A stretch of 64,000 bases of DNA from an uncultured Bacteroides sp. (GTDB lineage: Bacteria > Bacteroidota > Bacteroidia > Bacteroidales > Bacteroidaceae), in the NCBI GenBank assembly GCA_949288715.1, contig CASELH010000022.1, forward strand, positions 1 through 64,000, read 5' to 3'. Numbering within the stretch: the first letter of the stretch is position 1; the number at the start of each line of letters is the position of its first letter. Below the pieces are notes generated by a model. The model searched no databases. It saw only the letters and a program-made list of their open reading frames with translations, and had not been told where the DNA came from. Shown one piece after another: positions 1 through 7,999 of the stretch. A program made the position numbers and the translations under genes.

Positions 1-1
1 C

Positions 2-799
2 ACCAAGCGCTACCGCATCCAAGCATACCCCTTCTACCAGGAGTGGAGCGCTGTGTCGGAAGAGCAGGTCACCGAGTATGACAGCAACGGAACGCCCACG
101 GTGACCCGCTGCACGCAATATGAGTATGACACAGAAGGCAAGCAGCCTACGGCCATCACCCAAAGCACCAGCGGGGGTGGCACGAAGAAGACTACCATCA
201 GCTATGCCGACGCGTTCAAGGGTACCGGGGTTTACGACAGGATGTGCAGCCTGAACATGCTGGATTATCCCGTAGAGACCGTGGAACAGCAGGACGGGGA
301 AACTGTCTTGAAAAGCAAGAATGAGTATGCCCTGTTCGACAACATGCCCCGCCTGGGCAGCATCCGGCAGGCGAAAGGCAACGGGAGCTACGAGACGCGG
401 ATGCAGTACACGCGCTACGACAGCGACGGCAACCTGCTGGAGCTGGTGCGCCCCGATCGGGTGACGGTATCCTACCTGTGGTCGTACAAGAATTACTATC
501 CGGTGGCGCAGGTGGAGGGCATGGCGTATGACGACGTGGTGAATGCACTGACCCCAAGCTACGTATCCTCCATAAACAACGGCATTGAAGGGGTGACGCA
601 ACTGCGCAACATACAGGGACAACTGGGGCAAGGCATCGTGACGGCATGGAGCTATAGACCGCTAATTGGCATCCAAGGTGCCGTGGACCCCGACGGGAAT
701 ACCTACCTGCATGTATATGATGATGCAGGACGGCTGTCCCAAGTGCGCGATACGGCAGGGAAAACGCTGGAAAGGTATGAATATAACTACAGGGAATAA
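2..799 (+). CDS. RHS/YD-repeat protein, 3' fragment
   Basis: The reading frame is open to the left edge, so only the last ~265 residues are seen; the GTG at 53 is not taken as a start because the frame continues upstream. YD-type repeats are visible (YDSDGNLLELVRPD, YDDAGRLSQVRD, and YEYNYRE at the end), typical of RHS/wall-associated repeat proteins, which form large secreted or surface shells. The protein stops straight after a YD repeat, and no toxin or other C-terminal domain is visible in this fragment. The family assignment is solid; the role (surface protein, polymorphic toxin or its remnant) cannot be judged without the missing N-terminus. Confidence 0.75.
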   Translation, partial: TKRYRIQAYPFYQEWSAVSEEQVTEYDSNGTPTVTRCTQYEYDTEGKQPTAITQSTSGGGTKKTTISYADAFKGTGVYDRMCSLNMLDYPVETVEQQDGETVLKSKNEYALFDNMPRLGSIRQAKGNGSYETRMQYTRYDSDGNLLELVRPDRVTVSYLWSYKNYYPVAQVEGMAYDDVVNALTPSYVSSINNGIEGVTQLRNIQGQLGQGIVTAWSYRPLIGIQGAVDPDGNTYLHVYDDAGRLSQVRDTAGKTLERYEYNYRE

Positions 800-850
800 A
801 CCGACTACAGCCATCTGCCGGATATGTTGAATTGCGCCGGTACGTCATAG

Positions 851-893
851 GAGGTAATAGAGAGGTATACGGATATATTCCCTCTATTACCTC
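851..893 (+). terminator. hairpin downstream of RHS gene
   Basis: Perfect 12-bp arms GAGGTAATAGAG (851-862) and CTCTATTACCTC (882-893) flank a 19-nt loop, about 50 bp after the RHS stop. No U-run follows, so it may be a 3' stabilising hairpin rather than a classical intrinsic terminator. The rest of 800-1058 shows only a promoter-like box at 997. Confidence 0.5.
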
Positions 894-996
894 TCTTCAT
901 TATCAAGCAACACTTGCTTGCCGCCATGCCGATAGGACACATTGTATCATGGCTGCATTTTTCCCCCTGAAACGCGGCAGATTGCGGATTTATCCG

Positions 997-1004
997 TACA
1001 TTTG
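997..1004 (+). promoter_or_regulatory. -7 box TACATTTG before speA
   Basis: Exact match to the Bacteroides -7 consensus TAnnTTTG, 54 bp before the speA start. No good -33 TTTG lies at the usual 19-21 bp spacing, so confidence is moderate. Confidence 0.5.
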
Positions 1005-1058
1005 TCCCAATAAATTATGTAGTACTCAAACATTCACCCGTAAACACGTATTTGATAG

Positions 1059-2951
1059 ATGAGAAAATGGCGTATTGAAGACTCCGAGGAGTTGTACAAC
1101 ATCACCGGATGGGGCACTTCCTACTTCGGTATCAACGAGAAGGGACATGCTGTAGTGACACCGCGCAAGGATGGCGTGGCCATCGACTTGAAAGAACTGG
1201 TGGACGAACTGCAATTGCGCGACGTAACTGCACCTATGCTGCTGCGCTTTCCCGACATACTGGACAACCGCATCGAGAAAATATCCTGCTGCTTTGAGAA
1301 AGCGGCGGAAGAATACGGTTACCGGGGCGAAAACTTCATCATCTACCCCATCAAGGCCAACCAAATGCGCCCCGTGGTGGAGGAAATGATTACACACGGC
1401 AAGAAGTTCAACCTGGGGCTGGAAGCGGGCTCGAAACCCGAGCTGCACGCCGTCATCGGCATCAACACTGACCCCGACTCGCTGGTGGTGTGCAACGGCT
1501 ACAAGGACGAAAGCTTCATCGAGCTGGCCTTGCTGACGCAGAAGATGGGCAAACGCATTTTCCTCGTGGTGGAGAAGCTGAACGAACTGAACCTCATCGC
1601 CAAGATAGCCCGCCGCCTGAAAGTACGCCCCAACATAGGCATCCGCATCAAGCTGGCCAGCAGCGGCAGCGGCAAGTGGGAAGAAAGCGGAGGCGACGCC
1701 AGCAAGTTCGGGCTGACGTCCAGCGAGCTGCTCGAGGCGCTGGACTTCCTGGAAAAGAAGGACATGAAGGACTGCCTGAAGCTGATACACTTCCACATAG
1801 GCAGCCAGATAACCAAGATACGCCGCATAAAGAACGCCTTGCGCGAGGCATCGCAATTCTACGTACAGCTCAAGAAGATGGGCTTCGACCTGGAGTTTGT
1901 GGACACCGGCGGCGGCATGGGCGTGGACTATGACGGCACCCGCTCGAGCAACAGCGAAAGCTCGGTGAACTACTCCATACAGGAGTACGTGAACGATGTG
2001 GTGTCCACCTTCGTCGACGCGGCCGACAAGCACGGCTTCCCCCACCCCAACATCATCACCGAGACGGGGCGCAGCCTGACAGCCCACCACTCCGTGCTCA
2101 TCATCGAGGTGCTGGAGACAGCCTCCCTGCCCGAAATGGACGACAATTGGGAACCAGATGAAAGTGCCCACGAATTGGTGAAAGAACTGTACCAAATATG
2201 GGACAACCTGAACCAGCGCAGCATGCTCGAACCTTGGCACGACGCACAGCAGATACGCGAAGAGGCACTCGACCTCTTCAGCCACGGCATTGTGGACTTG
2301 AACACGCGGGCACAGATAGAGAAACTGTATTGGAGCATCTGCCGCGAAATAAGCTCCATTGCCGCCGGCATGAAGCACTGCCCGGAAGAGTTCCGCAAGC
2401 TGAGCAAGCTACTTGCCGACAAGTATTTCTGCAACTTCTCGCTGTTCCAGTCGTTGCCCGACTCGTGGGCCATCGACCAAATGTTCCCCATCATGCCCAT
2501 CCAGCGCCTGGACGAAAAGCCCGACCGCGAAGCCACGCTACAGGACATGACGTGCGACTCCGACGGCAAGATAGCTAACTTCGTCAGCTCGCGGGCCGAT
2601 GCCACCACGCTGCCCGTGCATTCTTTGCGCGACAAGGAGCCCTACTACCTGGCCGTGTTCCTCGTAGGCGCTTACCAGGAGATACTGGGCGACATGCACA
2701 ACCTCTTTGGCGACACCAACGCCGTGCACATCTCGGTGAACAGCAAAGGCTACACCATCGACCAGCAGATAGACGGCGAGACGGTGGCCGAGGTGCTGGA
2801 CTATGTGCAGTACAACCCCAAGAAGCTGGTGCGCACGCTGGAAACGTGGGTCAGCCAGTCGGTCAAAGAAGGCAAGATTTCGCTGGAAGAAGGCAAAGAA
2901 TTTCTGGCCAACTACCGCTCGGGCCTGTATGGGTACACTTATTTGGAATAA
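1059..2951 (+). CDS. speA: biosynthetic arginine decarboxylase
   Basis: A 630-residue protein of the usual length for the long biosynthetic arginine decarboxylase (PLP-dependent, fold III, alanine-racemase-like barrel). It converts L-arginine to agmatine plus CO2 in the cytoplasm, the first step to polyamines. The PLP lysine is in IYPIKANQ (K99); HFHIGSQ and the Gly-rich phosphate-binding segment DTGGGMGVDYDG follow, and the C-terminal third carries the beta domain. argB starts 24 bp downstream, so decarboxylation and synthesis of arginine are probably co-transcribed. The ATG at 1059 follows a promoter-like TACATTTG at 997 and gives the family N-terminus (WRIEDSEELYNI), supporting this start. 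Confidence 0.95.
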   Translation: MRKWRIEDSEELYNITGWGTSYFGINEKGHAVVTPRKDGVAIDLKELVDELQLRDVTAPMLLRFPDILDNRIEKISCCFEKAAEEYGYRGENFIIYPIKANQMRPVVEEMITHGKKFNLGLEAGSKPELHAVIGINTDPDSLVVCNGYKDESFIELALLTQKMGKRIFLVVEKLNELNLIAKIARRLKVRPNIGIRIKLASSGSGKWEESGGDASKFGLTSSELLEALDFLEKKDMKDCLKLIHFHIGSQITKIRRIKNALREASQFYVQLKKMGFDLEFVDTGGGMGVDYDGTRSSNSESSVNYSIQEYVNDVVSTFVDAADKHGFPHPNIITETGRSLTAHHSVLIIEVLETASLPEMDDNWEPDESAHELVKELYQIWDNLNQRSMLEPWHDAQQIREEALDLFSHGIVDLNTRAQIEKLYWSICREISSIAAGMKHCPEEFRKLSKLLADKYFCNFSLFQSLPDSWAIDQMFPIMPIQRLDEKPDREATLQDMTCDSDGKIANFVSSRADATTLPVHSLRDKEPYYLAVFLVGAYQEILGDMHNLFGDTNAVHISVNSKGYTIDQQIDGETVAEVLDYVQYNPKKLVRTLETWVSQSVKEGKISLEEGKEFLANYRSGLYGYTYLE

Positions 2952-2975
2952 ACGGTACATAGACACAAGAAGGAG

Positions 2976-3752
2976 ATGGATAAACTTACAGTCATTAAGG
3001 TGGGTGGAAAAATCGTGGAAGAGCACGACACCCTGCAGCAATTGCTGGACGACTTTGCCAAGATAGGCGGATACAAGGTATTGACACACGGCGGCGGGCG
3101 TTCGGCTACACGGTTGGCCACCCGCCTGGGCATAGAGAGCCGCATGGTGAACGGGAGGCGCATCACCGACGCCGAAACGCTGCAGGTGGTGACCATGGTG
3201 TATGGCGGACTGGTGAACAAGAACATCGTGGCCGGACTGCAGGCACGCGGCGTCAATGCCTTGGGGCTGACGGGAGCCGACATGGATGTCATCCGCTCGG
3301 TCAGGCGCCCCGTACAGGAGGTGGACTATGGCTTTGTGGGCGATGTGCGCCAAGTGAATGTAGACCTGCTGGCTGACCTTATCTATAAGGGCGTGGTGCC
3401 CGTCATGGCTCCACTTACCCACGACGGGCAGGGCAGCCTGCTGAACACCAATGCCGACACCATAGCGGGCGAAACGGCCAAAGCCCTGGCCCGGCGCTTC
3501 GACGTCACCCTGGTGTATTGCTTTGAAAAGCCGGGCGTGCTGCGCGACGAGAACGACGACAGCAGCCTCATCCCCGAAATCACTCCCGAATTGTTCAACC
3601 AGCTGGTGGCCGACGGCACGGTGCAGGGCGGCATGATTCCCAAGCTGGAGAATTCGTTCAACGCACTCAGGGCAGGCGTATCCGAAGTGGTCATCACGCA
3701 AGCCTCGGCCATCGGCCGGAAGGCGGGCACCCGAATACGGCTGCAATTCTAA
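2976..3752 (+). CDS. argB: N-acetylglutamate (or N-succinylglutamate) kinase
   Basis: 258 residues, amino-acid-kinase fold. The N-terminal VIKVGGKIVEE and THGGGRSATRLATRLG segments form the phosphate-binding glycine loops; NTNADTIAGETAKAL is the conserved substrate/nucleotide region. It phosphorylates the gamma-carboxyl of N-acylglutamate, the second step of arginine synthesis. In Bacteroides the ornithine step is known to use N-succinyl intermediates, so the real substrate here may be N-succinylglutamate; that is inference from the lineage. AAGAAGGAG abuts the ATG at 2976, unusually close. It is probably in an operon with speA, 24 bp upstream. Confidence 0.93.
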   Translation: MDKLTVIKVGGKIVEEHDTLQQLLDDFAKIGGYKVLTHGGGRSATRLATRLGIESRMVNGRRITDAETLQVVTMVYGGLVNKNIVAGLQARGVNALGLTGADMDVIRSVRRPVQEVDYGFVGDVRQVNVDLLADLIYKGVVPVMAPLTHDGQGSLLNTNADTIAGETAKALARRFDVTLVYCFEKPGVLRDENDDSSLIPEITPELFNQLVADGTVQGGMIPKLENSFNALRAGVSEVVITQASAIGRKAGTRIRLQF

Positions 3753-3780
3753 AAAAACGCAAAAAGCACACGCGCTATTG

Positions 3781-3788
3781 TAACTTTC
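3781..3788 (+). promoter_or_regulatory. possible -7 box TAACTTTC before the sigma factor gene
   Basis: One mismatch to TAnnTTTG, 28 bp before the ECF sigma start in the 64-bp gap after argB. It suggests the sigma/anti-sigma pair can be transcribed apart from speA-argB. Confidence 0.35.
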
Positions 3789-3816
3789 CACAGGCTCAAC
3801 CGTCAACTAATTAGAG

Positions 3817-4326
3817 ATGCAGGAACTCAGCTTTCTCAACGACATCCTCCCGCTGAAAAACCAGCTCTTCCGGCTGGCACTGCGGATAACCCTCGACAGG
3901 GCGGAAGCGGAAGACGTGGTGCAGGAGGCGCTGATAAAGGTGTGGAGCAAACGCAATGAGTGGCAGCAACTCGACTCGGTGGAAGCCTATTGCCTGGCTG
4001 TGACACGCAACCTGGCCATAGACCACAGCGAAAGGAAGGGAGCCCAGGCTGTTGAACTGACAGACGACATGGAGCAACCCGACACGACGGCAGGGCCGCA
4101 CGAGCAGATGGTGCACGACGAACGCATGGCGTGGATAAACCGCCTGATGAACCGCCTGCCCGAAAAGCAACGCCTGGCCATGCAGCTGAGGGACATCGAG
4201 GGAAAGAATTATAAAGAAATAGCCACGGCCTTGGGGCAGACGGAAGAACAGGTAAAAGTAAACATATTCCGCGCCCGGCAAAAGGTAAGGCAAAAACTAC
4301 TGGAAATAGAGAATTATGGACTATAA
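3817..4326 (+). CDS. ECF-type RNA polymerase sigma factor
   Basis: 169 residues with the two-domain ECF layout. Region 2 is at about 10-75 (ALRITLDRAEAEDVVQEAL, then the -10 recognition helix region up to TRNLAIDHSERK). Region 4 is at about 110-160 (LPEKQRLAMQLRDIEGKNY, then the helix-turn-helix KEIATALGQTEEQVKVNIFRAR). It redirects core RNA polymerase to its own promoters. The downstream gene overlaps by 11 bp and encodes a single-pass protein of the size expected of a partner anti-sigma, so the pair forms a regulatory unit. What signal it senses is not visible here; no SusCD pair is adjacent, unlike PUL-type ECF systems. Confidence 0.9.
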   Translation: MQELSFLNDILPLKNQLFRLALRITLDRAEAEDVVQEALIKVWSKRNEWQQLDSVEAYCLAVTRNLAIDHSERKGAQAVELTDDMEQPDTTAGPHEQMVHDERMAWINRLMNRLPEKQRLAMQLRDIEGKNYKEIATALGQTEEQVKVNIFRARQKVRQKLLEIENYGL

Positions 4327-4816
4327 CGATATCGAACAACTACTGGAACGCTACTGGCAATGCAACACCTCTGTTGAAGAGGAGGCACGGCTGCGACGCT
4401 TCTTCACACAAGAAGAAGTGCCCGCCCACCTGTTGCGCTACAAAAGCTTGTTCGAGTATCAGGAAGAGCAACAACAGGTGCAGGTAAGCGATGACTTCGA
4501 CGCACGCCTGATGGCCCGCATAAAGGCCTCCGAGCCCGCAGTGGTGAAAGCCCGGCGGATATCGTCCGGCGTACGCCTCACCCCTCTGCTGAAAGCTGCG
4601 GCCGTCATAGCCCTCGTGGTGGGGCTGGGCAACCTGATGCAACGCTCATTCTTTGCAGACAACGCGGAGGGCATAGTGCCCGACACCATCGGCGAGCAAA
4701 TCACCGCGCCGTCGGTAGCCTTGTCGCAAGAAGCCGCCAACGCCTCCGAAAAGCAGCTGTCCGACAGCATACCGCATGCCGAACTGCCGCCCACGGAGAA
4801 GGTGAGCACCAAGTAA
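4316..4816 (+). CDS. putative anti-sigma membrane protein
   Basis: 166 residues. The N-terminal ~85 residues are charged and helical (DIEQLLERYWQCNTSVEEEA), followed by one membrane segment at about 97-112 (LLKAAAVIALVVGLGNLM) and a low-complexity Ser/Glu-rich periplasmic tail. This organisation, and translational coupling (11-bp overlap) to the ECF sigma gene, matches the small Bacteroides proteins found next to ECF sigmas and presumed to bind them. No HHCC zinc motif of the ZAS type is visible. Function is inferred from context. Confidence 0.65.
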   Translation: MDYNDIEQLLERYWQCNTSVEEEARLRRFFTQEEVPAHLLRYKSLFEYQEEQQQVQVSDDFDARLMARIKASEPAVVKARRISSGVRLTPLLKAAAVIALVVGLGNLMQRSFFADNAEGIVPDTIGEQITAPSVALSQEAANASEKQLSDSIPHAELPPTEKVSTK

Positions 4817-4929
4817 ACAGACATTTTCATTTGCTTTAAACATAAGATTATAGTTAGTGTGCTTTATTAAGGAAACCTGAGGCTGTGAAGTTTCAATATC
4901 TCTCAACACTTGTGAAAACTAACTAAGAT

Positions 4930-4962
4930 AAAAGGGACTCTGCGTGATGCAGCGTCCCTTTT
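4930..4962. terminator. bidirectional intrinsic terminator
   Basis: Arms AAAAGGGAC (4930-4938) and GTCCCTTTT (4954-4962), extended by an inner CTGC/GCAG pairing, with TATTTTT after it. It lies between the convergent anti-sigma-like gene and the GIN-domain gene. A-runs and T-runs on both sides suit termination in both directions. Confidence 0.85.
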
Positions 4963-5014
4963 ATTTTTCCCCACGCAGGGGGATGTCAGATGTAGTTGAT
5001 TAAGAGAGAGATTT

Positions 5015-5881
5015 TCAGAGTTTATGCAGGTGGCGTTTGGGCACGTCCAGTTCGGGGTCGCCCTTATAGCCCACGTCGCCGCTGCCGCTTACGCGCACCT
5101 TCAGGAAGTCCACGGCATGGCACTCTATGTCGCCCGAGCCGGAGATGTGGGTATCCACGCGCGATGCCTCAAGCCCGGCAGCCAGGATGTCGCCCGAGCC
5201 GGTAATGCCATAGTCGGCTTGCTGCGCCTTGCCGCCGTTTATCTTGAAAGTTCCCGAGCCGGTCACTTCCACCTTCACCTCGCCGCTGGCCAGCAGGTGG
5301 CTGAACTCCACATCACCCGAGCCGGTAATGCTGCCCTTTGCGGAGCCACACACCAGGTCCGTGCCGCTAAGGTTGCCCGATCCCGTGACGGCGGTCTTCA
5401 AGGCAGTGCACACCACACGGTTCACCGTCAGGTCGCCCGAGCCCGTGACGGAGAGTTTCAGCTCACCCGTATTCAGCTCGCCGGGCAGCATGAAGGAGCC
5501 GGAGCCGGACAAAGCCACGCCATTCAACCCTTCCGACGAGATGCGCACTTGCAGCTTGTTGTAGGACACGCGGACGTTCTTCTTGAAGCCCAAGTGCAGC
5601 GTGCCGCCCTTCACGTAGATGTCGAGCAAGTCCACGATGTTGTCCGACGTATAGACCTCCACCGTGGGGCGGCCGGGCTTTTGGGCATAGGTCACGTCGA
5701 ACGAGCCTGCCATTTCCACCCGCGTAAAGTTGTCCACGCGGATGTCTTTCGTCACATAAGTCTTGCTTGCCTTAACGGTCTTCCGGCCAAACCAATCGCC
5801 TGAGTTGTACGTGGTTTGCCCACACGAAGCCAAGCCAAGCACCGCCACGAAGGCGGCAATGAGTGTAGTAAGTTTCTTCAT
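5015..5881 (-). CDS. GIN-domain (DUF2807) surface lipoprotein
   Basis: 288 residues. A lipoprotein signal peptide ends at C20 (LGLASCGQ). The mature part is a repetitive beta-rich region in which SGSG/TGSGD motifs recur about every 15-20 residues (LSGSGSFM, VTGSGDLTVN, VTGSGNLSG, ITGSGDVEF, VTGSGTFKI, ITGSGDILA, ISGSGDIEC, VSGSGDVGYKG). This is the pattern of the head GIN domain/putative auto-transporter adhesin family, a beta-helix-like fold. Its molecular role is unknown; cell-envelope location is supported by the lipobox. It is monocistronic, convergent with the sigma/anti-sigma pair and shares their terminator at 4930. Confidence 0.8.
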   Translation of the reverse strand: MKKLTTLIAAFVAVLGLASCGQTTYNSGDWFGRKTVKASKTYVTKDIRVDNFTRVEMAGSFDVTYAQKPGRPTVEVYTSDNIVDLLDIYVKGGTLHLGFKKNVRVSYNKLQVRISSEGLNGVALSGSGSFMLPGELNTGELKLSVTGSGDLTVNRVVCTALKTAVTGSGNLSGTDLVCGSAKGSITGSGDVEFSHLLASGEVKVEVTGSGTFKINGGKAQQADYGITGSGDILAAGLEASRVDTHISGSGDIECHAVDFLKVRVSGSGDVGYKGDPELDVPKRHLHKL

Positions 5882-6171
5882 TGTGTTTCTGCTTTAAATG
5901 TTGTTTTACCTGTTAGACGGGGCACGGGTGCAAAAAGTTGCACGGCGGAGCATTTTTTTCTTCCCCATCCCCGGGCAAGTTTGTCACGCCAAAGAAAGAC
6001 CAAAAGGCATGCCAAAACCGTATTCCGTTGAAAATGATGTATGAGAGACAGAAATAGGGTGTCCATTTCCGCACACAATGTCCGGTTTCAGGCGGCGGGC
6101 GGACAGCCGGGCATTTGCTTTTCTCGCAGAAATTTCCTTTTTTTGCCCCCCGGAAAAACTTCTTTTACACC
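5882..6171. other. intergenic region between divergent genes
   Basis: 290 bp between the GIN lipoprotein start (minus) and the metallohydrolase start (plus). It contains a small palindrome GTGCAA-AAAG-TTGCAC at 5928-5943. No convincing TAnnTTTG box was found on either strand and no small gene is apparent. Confidence 0.4.
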
Positions 6172-6930
6172 ATGACCCTATCCACACTACACGACCCCGA
6201 GCTGGGCGACATTGTGCTGCGCCCCGACACACGCGCCCGCCGACTGACCTTCCGCATGCGCGACGGGCGCCTGCACGTCAACCTGCCGCCGGGCACCCCT
6301 GTGGCCGAGGTGCGCAAGGCCGTCGACCAGCTGCGCCCGCGCCTGCAAGCCCTGCGCGGGGTCGGAAGCCTGCCACTCATCGACACCAGTTACCGCATCG
6401 ACACGGACTTCTTTCACCTCAGCCTGGAGGAAGGCACGGGCAGCCGCTTCCTGGCGCGCGGCGGGGAGGACAGGCTGAAAATCATTTGCCCGGCAGGCAC
6501 CGACTTCCGCAATGCGGAGCTGCAGGCTTGGCTGCGCAAAGTCATCGTGGAGGCATTGCGCCATCGGGCCAAAGCCATCCTTCCGCCCCGCCTCGGCGAA
6601 CTGGCCCGGCGCCACGGACTGGTCTTCCGCAGCGTGAAGATAAACACCGGACACACCCGCTGGGGCAGCTGCTCCACCAAGGGAAGCATCAACCTGTCGT
6701 GCTACCTGCTGCTACTGCCCGCGCACCTGGCGGACTACGTGCTGCTGCACGAGCTGGCGCATACGCGCGAGATGAACCACGGCCCGGGCTTCTGGGCGCT
6801 GCTCGACCGGCTGACCGGCGGGCAGGCACAAGCCCTGCGCCGCGAACTGAAGCTACACCACACCGACTTGCCGCCGACGAAACTGCCTGACAATGAGCCG
6901 CCCGGCAGCGTTGAAACCCCACCGTGCTAA
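6172..6930 (+). CDS. YgjP-type zinc metallohydrolase (DUF45)
   Basis: 252 residues from the ATG at 6172; a TTG at 6115 would add 19 residues but lacks family character. The C-terminal half has the catalytic zinc motif HELAH (H193, E194, H197) followed by H203 in TREMNHGPGFW, preceded by TRWGSCSTKGSINLS, the two signatures of the YgjP/SprT-like DUF45 family. Members are predicted zinc-dependent hydrolases or proteases with unknown substrates, often found alone or with restriction systems. No such partner is present. The last eight codons lie inside the first unit of a 22-bp tandem array (see 6908), so the C-terminus has been shaped by the repeat. Confidence 0.8.
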   Translation: MTLSTLHDPELGDIVLRPDTRARRLTFRMRDGRLHVNLPPGTPVAEVRKAVDQLRPRLQALRGVGSLPLIDTSYRIDTDFFHLSLEEGTGSRFLARGGEDRLKIICPAGTDFRNAELQAWLRKVIVEALRHRAKAILPPRLGELARRHGLVFRSVKINTGHTRWGSCSTKGSINLSCYLLLLPAHLADYVLLHELAHTREMNHGPGFWALLDRLTGGQAQALRRELKLHHTDLPPTKLPDNEPPGSVETPPC

Positions 6931-7017
6931 CGTTGAAACGCCCGCCCGGTAGCTTTCCTACGCTACCAAGCGGGCGTTACTATGCCGGAACACGGACTAT
7001 CAGAAGCCCAGCGGGAG
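6908..7017. repeat. 22-bp-period degenerate tandem array
   Basis: Units start at 6908, 6930, 6952, 6974 and 6996. Units 1 and 2 share CGTTGAAAC plus a C-rich second half. Units 3 and 4 share CTA-C/T-GC-C/T with the arrays at 40.7 and 60.3 kb (CTACGCTACC, TACTATGCC). The array begins inside the 3' end of the metallohydrolase gene and continues into the convergent gap. Confidence 0.6.
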
Positions 7018-7054
7018 TGCATCCGAAGACACTTATGCTGATATCAAAAAGAAA

Positions 7055-7133
7055 TTTTTCAACCGCAGAGGACACGGATTACGCAGATAAGAACATAAAA
7101 TCAGCATCTTCCGTGTCCTCTGCGGTTGAAAAA
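7055..7133. repeat. long perfect inverted repeat (CGCAGA family)
   Basis: 24-bp perfect arms at 7055-7078 (starts TTTTTCAACCGCAGAGG) and 7110-7133, loop of 31 nt. It sits between two convergent genes and can act as a bidirectional terminator. It belongs to the dispersed hairpin family also seen at 33.3, 50.3, 60.1 and 63.2 kb. Confidence 0.85.
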
Positions 7134-7173
7134 TAAAAGCTGTTAAGACTCCTCAGGCAATCTGGCCGAGGGA

Positions 7174-7572
7174 TTATTGCTGCGAAAGTTGCTTCACCTT
7201 GTCGCCCTCGCGCTCAAAGCGGTAGTGTCCGCCCTGCTCGCTCAGCTCGAAGAGGGCAATCTTTTCCGTGGGGTTGTCCACAATCATCAGCGCGTTCTGC
7301 TCGGCAAAGCGGCCCACGGTGAGCGTCAGCGGCTCGTGCTGCAGCAGGCTGTCCAGCAGCAGGCTGTCGTTGAGGTAGACCGATACCGACCGCCCCGCGA
7401 AGCCTTGCTCCAGAGTGATGGTGTACGTCTCCAGGAAGCGTCGTTCCTGCTCCTTCTGTTGGCTGAGGCGCATGGACATGTACGAGAAGATGACGACGAC
7501 GCAGATAACGGCAAACCCCAGTATGCCGTTGCCTATCATAAACTGTTTGTTGGTATTCAAGCGGTGTGCCAT
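7174..7572 (-). CDS. single-pass membrane protein of unknown function
   Basis: 132 residues. One membrane segment lies at about 12-32 (MIGNGILGFAVICVVVIFSYM) after a short basic N-terminus, followed by a ~100-residue soluble domain predicted to face the periplasm (TYTITLEQGFAGRSVSVYLN, then a Leu-rich stretch). I do not recognise the family. It is monocistronic, with a good -7 box (TACCTTTG on the minus strand) 33 bp upstream, so it is likely a real expressed gene. Confidence 0.6.
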   Translation of the reverse strand: MAHRLNTNKQFMIGNGILGFAVICVVVIFSYMSMRLSQQKEQERRFLETYTITLEQGFAGRSVSVYLNDSLLLDSLLQHEPLTLTVGRFAEQNALMIVDNPTEKIALFELSEQGGHYRFEREGDKVKQLSQQ

Positions 7573-7604
7573 AAGTTTGTACGGTTTAAAAGAACTAATC
7601 CGTG

Positions 7605-7612
7605 CAAAGGTA
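7605..7612 (-). promoter_or_regulatory. -7 box for the small membrane protein gene
   Basis: CAAAGGTA on the plus strand reads TACCTTTG on the minus strand, an exact TAnnTTTG match, embedded in the common Bacteroides context TTGTACCTTTGCA. The rest of 7613-7843 holds no gene that I can support. Confidence 0.65.
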
Positions 7613-7843
7613 CAATAATAAACGATGTAAGTCTGCTATAAGGCAATAAATATGAGCCGGTAGTTATTTAAATGTATGGATTACCCTTTCAGCGATGCTG
7701 ATGTTGGACCGGACAATAGAACACTTATTATAAATAAAACCGACCTAATCCTATACGTTTTAGCCATCAAACGCCTACTACATAGCCATAATTCCATGAT
7801 GCACAAAATACCAAGCAAATGACAGCTTGGTAGAAATATACCG

Positions 7844-7865
7844 TTTTATAACGATTGTTATAAAA
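7844..7865. promoter_or_regulatory. palindromic operator candidate
   Basis: Perfect 9-bp arms TTTTATAAC (7844-7852) and GTTATAAAA (7857-7865) around GATT. It lies just upstream of, and overlaps the -33 zone of, the promoter for the GLPGLI/TonB receptor operon. A TetR repressor is encoded at the other end of that operon (11399-11998) and is the obvious candidate ligand. Confidence 0.55.
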
Positions 7866-7872
7866 TAATTGC

Positions 7873-7880
7873 TAACTTTG
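7873..7880 (+). promoter_or_regulatory. -7 box TAACTTTG for the GLPGLI operon
   Basis: Exact TAnnTTTG match followed by CAG, 120 bp before the GLPGLI start. The leader 7888-7999 holds no recognised riboswitch or small ORF. Confidence 0.65.
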
Positions 7881-7999
7881 CAGTCGGATGCATTATCGGT
7901 GCCCCCCAAGCTGCGGCAAAGAGTGCCAACAGATCAGACTGTAAAGACGAAGAATCCGAAAAGCGATACGAGTAGGAATGTTATAACTGCGTAACAACC

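Noticed and set aside
832..1062. 76-codon frame between the RHS gene and speA
   Set aside because: It spans a hairpin and the likely speA promoter and shows no family features.
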